Source: Quillaja saponaria | Taxonomy: Eukaryota > Streptophyta > Magnoliopsida > Fabales > Quillajaceae | Length of the DNA: 64,000 nt | Direction of reading: 5' to 3' | Assembly (NCBI GenBank): GCA_029379385.1 | Contig: CM055618.1 | Location: 4,350,134-4,414,133 of the forward strand | Part shown: positions 54,034 through 64,000 of the stretch, in pieces | How the letters are laid out: each line of letters starts with the position of its first letter | How positions within the stretch are numbered: position 1 is the stretch's first letter | Translations under genes and position numbers: made by a program | Notes under the pieces: model-generated | Seen by the model: the letters and a program-made list of their open reading frames with translations, nothing else | What the model was told of the DNA's origin: nothing | Databases searched by the model: none

Positions 54034-54690
54034 ACAGAGAGGTTATTGATGGCAAGGGCAATGGATTTAACTTGGGACAATTTCAAGGAGGCCTTTCATA
54101 GAAAGTATTTTCTTGAAAGTGTCAAACAGGACTTTGAAAGCTGAGTTCAATCAACTCAAACAAGGGAGTATAAGTGTAGCTGAGCTTTATCTACTTGCAA
54201 ACTCATTATGATGACAGATGGAAGGCTAACAAGTTCTAGAGGGGCTTAAATCTAAATGTAAGAGGTAAAGTGGCCACATTCGATAGACAATTTGCTCAGC
54301 TAGTGGGAATGAGTAAGATTGCTGAGAATTCATTTGCATGGAAGAAGCAGAGAAGAAAATAAGATATGAGAACTCCAAGAGGTTCAGGGAGATGGAGAGT
54401 AACAAAAAAGCAACTAGAGTTGGGGGTGTAAAACAAAGGCAAGCAAGTAGGGGGACAGTCTAGAAGTGAGGTGTAGTATGAGAGGTGTGGAAGATTCCAT
54501 AGGTGTAGGCATTGTCAGATAAGAAGCAACAAATGTTTCAACTATGGGAGAGAAGGCCAGATACCTAGGTTTTATCCAGACTTAAGGAATCATAAGGCTC
54601 CTAAGAAACCATTGACTCAAAGCAAGGTGTTTTCTTTGAATCAAAAGGAGGCACAAGAGAATGAAAATTTTATTCTAGGTAAGTGAAAGC
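54034..54690 (+). pseudogene. Tekay-like gag, remainder with degraded zinc knuckles
   Basis: Resumes gag after the insertion: TERLLMARAMDLTWDNFKEA and FHRKYFLESVKQDF, then LKQGSISVAEL, FAWKKQRRK-like and KIRYENSKRFREMESNKKAT. A double Cys/His region follows (CGRFHRCRHCQ, then CFNYGREGQIPRFYP), where the second Cys and the His of the knuckle are replaced by Tyr and Ile. A stop follows the open part at 54144. Confidence 0.8.
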
Positions 54691-55200
54691 TACTTGGTCA
54701 AGATGTTATAGCTTTGTTTGATACTAGGGCTTCCCACTTATTTATTTCCACTGATTGTGTTAGAAGACTTAGATTAGAAGTACATATTATGCCTTGCAGC
54801 CTGGTGGCTAGCAGGCAAATCTATACATGTGAATGATGTGTGCAAATTTGGTGAATTAAAGGTGCAGGGTAGACTAAGTTACCTTGACTTAGTTTGCCTA
54901 CCTATGGAAGACCTGGACTTGATACTAGGTATGGACTGGTTAGAAGAGCAGCAGGCAATAGTAAACTATAAGAATAGAAGGGTGATATTTCCCTCCATAA
55001 TGAGTTGCACACTTAAACCAAACTCCTTAATCATTTATGCCTTGCAAGCTAGGAACATGGTTTTGACAAGGGTGTTTAGGGTACTTACCCTATTAACTAA
55101 AGTGAAAGTGGAGAAGAGAGAATTAGAACAAATCCCTATAGTAAGGGTTTTCCCTAAAGTCTTTCTAAAAGACTTAGCTGGACTGCCTCCATAAAGGAAA
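54691..55200 (+). pseudogene. Tekay-like protease and start of pol
   Basis: Reads LFDTRASHLFIS (DTRA where DTGA is usual), FISTDCVRRLRLEVHIMPCS, then the open frame 54829-55194: FGELKVQGRLSYLDLVCLPM, EDLDLILGMDWLEEQQAIVN and RREL-type VEKRELEQIPIVRVFPKVFL, KDLAGLPP. ILGMDWL is the diagnostic protease C-terminus of chromoviruses, and FPKVFLKDLAGLPP is the RT entry. A stop follows PP at 55192. Confidence 0.85.
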
Positions 55201-55480
55201 ATTGAGCTTACCATTGAAACTTTTGCCAGGCACCACCCCAATATTAAAAGCCCCTTATAAGATGGTACCTATAGAACTGGCTGAACTCAAGAAGTAATCA
55301 GAAGAACTACTAGTACCTCACCTTGGGGGGCACCAGTGCTCTTTGTAAAGAAGAAAGATGGAACCTTTAGACTTTGCATAGACTACAGACAACTCAACAA
55401 AGTCACCATCAAGAACAAGTACCCACTGCCTAGAATGGATGATTTTTTAGATCAACTACAAGAGGCTGATGTTATCAAGT
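55201..55480 (+). pseudogene. Tekay-like reverse transcriptase N-terminus
   Basis: Reads KIELTIE and [15 protein letters not shown] in broken frames, then [40 protein letters not shown] and [14 protein letters not shown] stops there, before FSKIDL and the xxDD box, at about 55480, so the element is truncated. The [18 protein letters not shown] block is characteristic of chromovirus RT. Confidence 0.85.
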
Positions 55481-57479
55481 GAATCATTTCTTTTTTTATT
55501 GTATTTGAGACTAACAAAATTTGAATTACTAATTCCATGATGGTAAAATGGAAATTTAAACTATAATGTGTATCAAGTGAATATTTCTTCTTTCTTCTTT
55601 ATAATTTTAATTTTTTTTGTTGTAAATAACTATTTACGGATACATCACTCTTTGCTTTACAATTTTTGGATTTGAATTCATTAGTGGCTTCTGTTACCTG
55701 ATTTTCCAATCTCGAGGACAGAATTTTGAATTATTTGTTTTGAGCTTTTTGTTGGAACTTTCCTTATCATCCTACATTTTAAAGCTTTTTGTTTTAATAA
55801 CAAAGATTGTGACGCAGCACTGCAGTGTCAATGTATAGGCGCCGCGGCACTATGCCCTAGAATTTGAAAATTTTGAAATATGTGGGTTGGCAGTTGCGGC
55901 ATGTTTATTTGGAGTGTCATGGCTCAAAACAATTTCCAACTTACTTGGGCTTTCTTTCCTATAGTTCTACAGCTTAAATTCATGGGCGCCGCAATGCTAT
56001 GCTCTCTGGTTGATTTCATGGATTTCAAGCCATAAGCTTGCAACGTGATGTGGTTTTGCTCCGTGGCATTAATGCATTATGTTGAGGGGTTTAGTCTTTG
56101 TTTTTTTTTTTTTTTTGAGTTTTCTTCTTGAAGAAAGAAGATGAGGATTTGTGCTAAGAAACCATAAGTTCATAGATAAGTAAAATAATTAATTAATTAA
56201 GCTTGATAAGAACTTATATAAATAAGGTTCCCCACTCACCATTATACTTTCCAAAAAAAAAAAAAAAAAAACCTTAAACATATCTTAAAGAGGAGCCATT
56301 GAAGTGCCAAGTGTTCCATATATTTCACATCAATCTAGTTCAGTATCCCTTCATTTGGTTTCATGTCCTAGTAAATATTTAAACTAAAATACTTTCTTGG
56401 AATATGACCTTGGGTTGATTTAGGCATCTGATACATGTTAAATAGTATTGTTACAATCCATAGTTGTAAAAAAAGAAAAAAGATGTCAGCTAAAGAATGA
56501 AAACAAACTTTTATCTCAAAGGGGATTACTTTACATGGTACAGACTGTGGCTCTAAGTATTCTAATTTGTGGAAGATGCTTACTCTCACCCATCTATGTG
56601 GATATAAGAAAAGAAAAGAAAATTGATTGTGGAGGCTTTAAGTCTTAACATGTCATAGGCTGATAGCACTTATTAGTTTTGACTTATGAAGACTAATTGT
56701 AGTGAAGTTAGAGAATGGGGTTATGACTGAAACTGATGATATGCATATGGAAAGGTGTAAGGTGTTCTTGAAGGAAAATAGGGATAAAGGAAACTTATAA
56801 ATATGACCTAGATTAGCATATTGGTAGAAGGAAGAGAGGCAAGGGCTACAAGGAGGGAAGGTCTTTTTATTACCCTGGCCAAATTTTTGAAGGGAAGGTC
56901 TTTCTTGTATTCCTAAATTTATTTTTTATTTTTTATTTTTTAATTGAAAGTCCTATATCAGTTTCTTGGGAGAAAATTTATATAACTGGAGTATCACACA
57001 ATGATGGTGACTTGCAACATGACTTTGCTAAACTATAGTAAGAATGATGTATACCAAAAGAAGAATGAAGTAATGTTATCTTAGAAAGTACAAGTCTATT
57101 TATTTGTTTCAACCTATCATGTAATTACCAAGTATTTAAAAAGGATTTGTTGTATAACTATATGACTTAGGGCCTTAGGTCTGCAATATTGTTTATCTAT
57201 TACAATTTGGAAGCTCAGAATCAATGAAAAAACAAAGCTTTCTTAGTTTATGGGAGCACTAGATACTTGTGTAAACCATTCAAAAGTTATGGCTTTGCAC
57301 TAGACACCATTATTTTTCTAGTAGCTGTATAATGGGTGACTCCTTATGCTATGAATATTTACAAGGAGGCTCTAACATCTCTTGTTTTTGCATATTCGAT
57401 ATCTACTGACTTTGAGCCTAATTAATGGTTTAAATAAAAACTTAATTGCTATGTTTCATATTTTATTGCAAGATTCATA
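55481..57479. other. No gene seen; AT-rich with poly-T and repeat
   Basis: Contains a poly-T run (56100-56116), a poly-A run (56253-56271) and the dispersed repeat at 55969-56103. The short open frames at 56368-56648 on both strands lack any recognisable pattern. Confidence 0.6.
55969..56103 (+). repeat. Dispersed repeat, copy 2
   Basis: Partner of 28778-28915 in the same orientation. Ends 'gttgaggggtttagtctttg' directly before a poly-T tract. Confidence 0.5.
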
Positions 57480-58830
57480 TATGCAAATATGTTTTAGGTA
57501 GATAAAAGTCTAAGAATGGAAATTTGAATGTGATGATAAATGGCGATTAAGTAATTAATAAAATGGAAACATTGCTAGATTTTATAAGCTAGAGAAATTG
57601 GGTATTTTGAGTGTCTTATGGACTGAATTAGGTTAGGAGAGCTTATGGTCATGAGATGATATCTAAAACATTTCGTAACGTTTCTAGGTATATATTTTTA
57701 GTTAGAGCTGTTGGACTGCAGTTAGGTTCATGCAGAATTGTTAGTGAGCTTCAATCAGTCCGGAGAACTTTGTCCAAGGTTGTGATTTGAATTAGCCTAG
57801 GATCTCTAAATAAAAGTAGTAAATCTGGAATGGTATAGGTCTCAATTTTATGTTGTGTGTATTTTAGAGGTATTAGAAGTAATGACAGTTATTTTCAGGT
57901 TCTAACTATACCTGTTGTGAAAAAACTAATGTTAGGGGGTCTGAAAAGTTGAATTAGGAGTGAAGTGTTGAAGATGAAATGTTTTAACACCTTGGTAAGC
58001 TAGACTGGGAAGTTTCATAATTTATTTCTCAAGTATGAGAATTCTACACATAATAGAATTCAGGCCAAGTAACCAGAATTGTACAAGTGCCTTGTTTTTA
58101 TTCATGTGAGGAATTGAGTGAGTTCAAGGCTAATTTTAGGAAAAATTTATAACTAAGAAAGATAACTTCCTAAAGTTAATGTTTCAACTTGGTTTTATTG
58201 AATTTGGTTAAGTATATAAGTTGAAAACAAACATATACCCAAGAGGGATTATGAAAATCCCTAAAAAGAGTAAACTTTAAACAAATATGTGAAACTTAAG
58301 AACTGTAGATTTTTGTAATTACAAGGTTTTATAACTTATAAAATTAATAAACCTTAGTGTATTGCTATGATTGAAGATGAAATTCAGGTGCATCTAGGAT
58401 GTTTTAATTTAATATTCTGCTATGAGATTTTTCTGATAAGTATTTTTAAAGAATTAAGTGCTTGACCCTAGTAGGTGGATTTGGAAAGGGGATTCAGTAA
58501 TTCTGTTTTTGATTCTTTTTTATGTGTGGGCACAAAACTATCCTGTGGGAGGTTGTGTGCAAGTCTGTGTTACTTTACTAGGCCCTTTGCTTTGCTTGAA
58601 CTGTGCTTATTAAGTGTTATGTTTCTGTAACTTGTAAGCGTAACCTTAGTGATTTATAATATGTTGTATGTTATATTACTTGTGTTGAATTATGCTAATA
58701 CCCTTTAAGTACTATTTTTTACTCATTGAGTTTGTATGACTCACGCTTTTTCTGTTGTTATTTTTTTAATAACAGGATCTCAAGTGATGTCAACCGGTAT
58801 GACTAATGAATATTCATGAACTGTACTCTT
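57480..58830 (+). mobile_element. LTR of the solo-LTR family in plus orientation
   Basis: Matches the minus strand of 61694-63100 in order: 'attcaggtgcatctaggatg', 'aagtgcttgaccctag', 'ggtggatttgg', 'taccctttaagtac' and 'tactcattgagtttgtatga'. It lies downstream of truncated Tekay-like pol on the same strand and may be its 3' LTR. Neither end is sharply defined. Confidence 0.55.
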
Positions 58831-58931
58831 TACAAATTCTTCTTGGCTCACTACATTATGATAGTAAAAAGAAGAATGCGTAAGCTAGGATATCTAATAG
58901 TCACAATTAGCCCTGTGAAAAGACCCTATCA

Positions 58932-59009
58932 CATTTAACCTTGTGACTAGACCACTCTTGTCATGTTTAGCCATATTTAACCCCATGACTAGGCCACTAC
59001 TATCATAAC
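58932..59009. repeat. Imperfect tandem repeat, two units of about 39 bp
   Basis: Unit 1 'catttaaccttgtgactaga...' and unit 2 'catatttaaccccatgacta...' both continue with 'ccactcttgtcat' or 'ccactactatcat'. No coding content. Confidence 0.7.
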
Positions 59010-59713
59010 CACCTATTAGACATCCCTAACTTACCGCACTAACTCCTATACAGACTACTACCATGTGTTAATAACACTTCATACTCTCACATAATATAAC
59101 AACACCAAGGATCATCAAGTCTAAGAACGACCTTATTTGTGAGAGTTGCAAGTAAAATCTGCAACTTTTGAAGTAGTATAGTCACACAACTGCTGGTTAC
59201 AAAATGAGTGGAAAGTAAGAAAAAATGGTTTGGGTTTTCAAGAACACAAAACTCCATTAATCACAAGTGACTAACACAAAAAATCCAAAAGATTGGGTAC
59301 CTAAGATTAATTTGAAGTTAAACAGTGTAGTTTTTTGTTTTCTTAAGTGATTAAATATTTAGATGGTGACCTATGATTAAATAGTTTTTTTTTTTGTTTT
59401 TTTGACAATGTATAGAAAGATGGTCTTATTTTTTTGAGAACAATGTTTTGTTCTCAATGGAAATGAAAAGTGATGATTTTTGAATTATGTTCAATTCATT
59501 TTATCTTTTGTTAGCACTGGACAATAACAACACAAGCAAGAACTAACAGAGGAAGCTTCATTTCATTTCATTAAGAACTAACATAGGAAGACTTATGCAC
59601 ATCATAACAACACAGTTAGACCACTAAACCACAAACCCAAACACACTGACTACCACAATTACAAGCCTAAATTTAACAACTAACAAAACAAGGCTTAACA
59701 TTGTCAGCTACTA

Positions 59714-60155
59714 TTAAGCCTCATAAATTGAGAAGTAGGCACTAAATCTAGAAACAAACAACAAAATCCCTGCCACATAAGAAACCTTCCTCCACTAGTC
59801 AACATTTTCTTGCAGATATTCAACCTTGCCTTCTAGGTAAGCAATTCTTTTCCTTTGTTGTAAGATAACATAACTTCAATGTTTGCAAATTTCATCATCG
59901 ATCGAGACAAAGTAATTACAAGGTAAGCCAACCTATAAATACAAAAGGTCAATAAGAACCAAACTAGATTTTCACAATACCAAAAAAATACTAGTCTGCC
60001 TTAATATATATACCCAAAAATTTGGATATGCCTAATACCTTCTATTAGTGTTGTGGTCCCATACTGTGTATAGTTTTGCCACCACAATGAAAAAATCGTA
60101 GGAGTTCCCTAACATCACCACTACTCGCATCTGAAACCACAGAAGAACTACCCAT
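59714..60155 (-). pseudogene. GRF-type zinc finger gene remnant
   Basis: The minus strand begins MGSSSVVSDASSGDVRELLR, then HCGGKTIHSMGPQ; after a one-base shift it reads TNRRY and AYPNFW, the 'NxGRRFYxCPN' core of a GRF zinc finger with its Cys replaced. After about 80 bases that look like an intron or decay it continues GLPCNYFVSIDDEICKH, QQRKRIAYLEGKVEYLQENV (coiled coil) and VSYVAGILLFVSRFSAYF (hydrophobic tail), with a stop at 59714. Short plant proteins of this build (GRF finger, coiled coil, C-terminal hydrophobic segment) are common in repeats. In-frame stops show it is dead. Confidence 0.6.
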
Positions 60156-61693
60156 TTCATGATTTACAAATTTTAGAAGCTCAAATTGTATTCAAATTAT
60201 GATTTGCAAGAAAAACCCCTAACAAATTATGGCTTTTCTCTTTGTCTAAGCTTCTACTTTAGAGAAATTCCACAATTTTCAAAATCCCTAATTTTCAATA
60301 TCTAAGAATTTTAAGCTTAAGACTAGTAAGGAAGATGGTTGGGTCACATGCACGTTGTGTGACCACTCAACCCTCAGATTTGGGCATAGTTATGTCTACA
60401 TCAATTGCCACATAGGCATAGTTATGTCCATCTTAGATTCCATTAGGCTTAATTAAACTGGAGCTAACGGGAGGGAGTTGATTGCATGAGTTGGGAAATT
60501 GTAGGGATGGAATTTTGCATTTTTTTTAATAGAGGGACCAAACTAATAGTCTCCGGAAACTACAAGGACTAAAAATGTAATTTATCCTTTTTTTTTCCAA
60601 TTCAATATAATATAATTAATGATAATTAAATTACATAATTAATAATTTTATTTAAATTTAAAATAGTGGTGTCCCTAGGACAAATTATTTTCGTCAATAT
60701 ATTCCATATTGTCCTGCACTATGGTAACATTAACTAGTGTCTTTGAAAAGAAAAAATGAAATAGTATTAAATTTTATATATAAAATATGAAAAATAAATA
60801 AAATCTATCCACTTAATGTAAAGAGTTTTTCCACTGTCAATGAATATGAATGCACCACGTGCACTTCATGCTAATCAACACATTTGATTTTAGCCATCAC
60901 TCCCTGATTTTATCAAATAAGATGAGTATTATGATCCTATTAACTTATATATAGTGTATAATAAAATTGATTCTTGAGAATTGATAAAATATAATGCTGA
61001 CATGTAGGGTCTTAATATTATGTCACTTCAGCTATTGAAAAAAATTAAAAATAATTAACTCCTTTCCCCTCTCCTCCACCCATTAATTTTATACCACATA
61101 GGATTTTATTGGGATGACACATCAGCTTTTGGGTAAAAAAAAAAAAAAATCCAAATCATTCATGTCTTCCCACTTTTTCTTCTCAAAACATTTTTTTTTT
61201 CATTAATTTTAAATTTCAGTTACCTAAACTTATGCCTTTATTAAGTTGTTATACCACTCCTTTTTTTCTCAAATCTCTTCCTATTACTTGGCTCTTTATC
61301 TTCATGAACAGAAATTGAACAATATAAATATGGTCATCTATACCTTTATGCCAATATAAATCTACATATACATGGTAGTTGTGGCAATGATAGCAACAAG
61401 TCAGACCACAAAATTTTCGATAACCAAGCTTATGCAAGAGCAAGATGAAAGAAGAGGAGATGGAAGCTTTTGGGTTTCTCCTATTTGGTTAGAGGGATTG
61501 AACTATAAATCATTTCTGGTAATAATGATTGAAAAGAATGCCAAAAAAGACAAGCAAAAATCATGATAGATTGGATGACAAACGAGCATAGAACATCAGA
61601 CTACTAAGATTTGTTAGTAAAGTTGTATATTGTTATAAGGGTAAAAGTGATCCATGTAATTTATCTATATTAATAATTCTATTTTAATATTTT
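60156..61693. other. No gene seen; transposon-end-like motif
   Basis: On the minus strand near 60590-60535 the sequence reads 'ggataaattacatttttagt' followed by 'ggtccc', a pattern often found at the ends of Mutator-like and other plant transposons. A matching inverted end on the other side of the GRF remnant was not found. The rest is AT-rich with poly-A/T runs. The open frame at 61372-61566 has no recognised domain. Confidence 0.4.
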
Positions 61694-64000
61694 TGTCACA
61701 CCCTCAAATGAAGGTATGATTGGCCAAAGGAATGGGTATCCATACGCCCATAACCCTGAATACTCAAGTAATGTATTCGCAAACTTATAAACACATTATA
61801 GTTAAAACTACTAAAATATTATGGAATTAGAATAAAATCTAGAATCGATGACTAAACATAAAATGATTATTGAACATATTGGCAAGGGTTCCCCGTACGG
61901 TGAAACATGCCTATAATATATACCAACAACTTGTTTATGACATTGACAATAACTCTTAATATCACAATGAACAGAGGAGCTCTGCTCCTAACAAAACATG
62001 AAAGACACCATGGTAAATTCAATATATCTGACAACAAAGCATAGCATTCTAAGTGATTGCAAGTATCATCTTTTATGCTCCAAGTATATGATTCCCAAGA
62101 TATACCTTACCGCAACAGAATCGACAGGTAGCAATTTTACTCACGAACAACAATAGTTTTCTAGAAACTAAAAAAAATAACCACAAAGGAAAGAATGAGT
62201 TACAAGGACTCAATGAGCAAATTATGTACCCTAAGGGTACCAACATCACACAAGATACACATATTATAGCTTAAATTCATATTTTGATTACTTTTGCACG
62301 TACATAATTACAAGTATCATATGATCACCATTCACTTAGTTCACGAATGTCAACATGTCAACCAAATCATTCAAACAACCAAACAATTAAGAGTAACTCA
62401 GTCCCGCACAGCATTATCTCCCCACACAGGACATTTATGCGCCTGCACAACAAAATAATTCTCCTTACACAAATCCATCCCTTCGAGGCTGAGCACTCTA
62501 TTTATTTTTAAAATAATTTTTAGAATCAAAATAACTCATATCAAATGTCCAGTTCAAATATCCTAGATGCACCTGGATTTTTCTTCTGGAATTAAAAATC
62601 ATTTTTCAGAAAAAAGTCTCACTTTTTTGGCCTTTATAGCCACACTCAGTATCAACCACATATGATTCAATTAAATCACTGAAATAATTTATTTACTTAT
62701 TTCTCATTATAATGCAACAATTTGAATATACATATAATTGTACACAAAAATCTGTTTACCATAAAGCACATAATTCACTCACAAGGCTTATAAACAAGAT
62801 TCATCAGTTCGTTTAGCCTACAGTGGTGTCAAAATATCCTCGACAAGCTCTGGAACTGAAAAAAAAAAAAAGGAATTCAAATGTCAATTAATACAATTAT
62901 GGTATAACATGTTAGCTCCATAATTTACTTATTTTCTTATTATCAAGTTAAACTTAATTTAATTAGATAAAGTTAATCAAAAACTAAATTTTTTTATTCT
63001 AATATCGCTAAGTTTTCATTATATATATATTTACTTATTTTCTAATAAAACGTTCCAAGGTTAATTTTAATTCTCTTTACTCATTATATATATTAAAAAA
63101 TTTACCCAATGCTCAGGCTTAAACTTTTTACATGACACTCAAGCCTATGACTTAATTGAAATCTAACTAAATGCTTAACTAAATTCTAGCATGCCTAAAT
63201 TAGATAGGGTTCACGGCACAGGGAATTCTTACATTCCTCCTTCATTGTGCTGTGACCCAAAAGAGATACAGGCCTCCTCTTCAACATTCCAATACACTTG
63301 GTTATGGAGAGAAAGCTGGCAGCCAAGCTGTTGCAAAACAGAGGCAGCCTCATGATGCATTCTTTTCTAACTTAACAAGCAACTTCCTAGCTTTAACACT
63401 CCTACTAAGTACAATCAACTATAATTTTATTCACTTGCCAATCAGCCAACCACAATATAGGATGAAATGAAAAGGAAAAAAAATCTGTTTCACATGAAGG
63501 AGAGATACCCAACGGTTTGCTGTCCACGCAATGCCCTCCAACATTCTTCTATCACAGCTCCAATTCATGACCTTGGATGGCAGCAAAACGGTACACCCCA
63601 CAGCTGAAACAGAACCGCCCTGCCACCTATACACACGGCCACCAACAACTCAACCCACGACACACTTGATGCACCCACACCTCAACTATTTCCCACAAGA
63701 TGCTGCCTCCACCAGCCTTGATTTCTCTAAATCCTTTAAACGCCTACTGCCCTGCAAAACAGGGAATATGGTGGTTGCGAACACTTCTCTCAAATCCTCC
63801 CTCAAAATCAAACATTCAAGACGCAACTAGTACAAGAAAGGAGAATTAAATTATTGGAATCCATGGCGTCTCGGTGAAACAAGGAAAGGGTGTAAGAAAT
63901 TCCTATACTTTATCTAGATATATTATATAATTATATATATATATATCTTCTCCATTTCATTATATATATATATATATAATTCACATAAATAAAATTATAC
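61694..64000 (-). mobile_element. Second copy of the solo-LTR family, runs off right edge
   Basis: Starts TGTCACACCCTCAAATG (on the minus strand the LTR end GGGTGTGACA) and is collinear with 1273-3635 through 'gaggagctctgctcctaaca', 'tataccttaccgcaacagaa', 'ctccttacacaaatccatcc' and a (TA)n tract near the right edge. At 2307 bp within the window it is slightly shorter than the complete copy, so only its last bases and any right target duplication are outside. Open frames at 63252-63830 correspond to non-coding LTR sequence. Confidence 0.75.

Noticed and set aside
61372..61566. 64-codon open frame on the plus strand
   Set aside because: No domain and no homologous frame elsewhere in the window; compatible with chance.
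63252..63830. Two overlapping open frames near the right edge that might look like a small gene
   Set aside because: They are in the second LTR copy, opposite to the LTR strand, with no recognisable domain and no conservation in the first copy.
1..64000. CRISPR array, bacterial operons, tRNA or rRNA genes
   Set aside because: None found. Sequence character, retroelement content and primer sites are those of a plant nuclear genome.

Overview
This is nuclear DNA of a flowering plant, probably a eudicot. It is AT-rich, repeat-dense and contains no convincing host protein gene, tRNA or rRNA. Almost every recognisable coding trace belongs to decayed Ty3/gypsy retrotransposons or to an endogenous plant pararetrovirus (EPRV, family Caulimoviridae). 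The virus order is movement protein, coat protein, protease, reverse transcriptase and RNase H in one long ORF1, followed by a separate ORF2. That order fits a florendovirus best, with petuvirus as the alternative. No species can be named from the sequence.

Layout. 1-1136: EPRV ORF1 fragment (+) with an internal deletion. 1137-3975: an Athila/Tat-type LTR (-) split by a 2.36-kb solo LTR with a 5-bp target duplication. 3950-5670: gypsy gag-pol remnants (-), meeting head-to-head a (+) gypsy element (5666-12535) that has a duplicated 3' region and LTR. 12560-13165: small gypsy fragments. 13166-18778: EPRV copy A (-), running from RNase H through ORF2, the intergenic region and the tRNA-Met primer site into movement and coat protein. 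18779-23047: Athila-type element (-) with gag, protease, part of RT, a tRNA-Asp primer site and an LTR. 23048-28775: copia-like LTR material, a broken gene with a plant 'putative gypsy type transposon' domain, and LTR pieces. 29072-33600: another Athila/Tat-type element (-), with integrase to gag. 33625-38515: EPRV, a (+) RT fragment facing a (-) copy. 38516-38615: a gap of exactly 100 N. 38616-47564: a near-repeat of 29582-38515. 47565-49856: the remaining EPRV coat and movement regions, ending at the primer site. 49867-50240: gypsy gag piece. 50593-58830: a Tekay-like chromovirus (+) whose gag is split by a younger Athila/Tat-type element (51026-54028). 59714-60155: GRF zinc-finger pseudogene. 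61694-64000: second copy of the solo LTR family.

How it fits together. The locus is a nested repeat cluster, and insertion order can be read at several places. The segment after the gap repeats the end of the segment before it, with the geometry of two overlapping contigs that were not merged. About 9 kb of this window is therefore probably a false duplication. The biological core is a set of at least three rearranged EPRV segments. All carry disabling lesions and all are embedded in gypsy elements; one is arranged as an inverted repeat.
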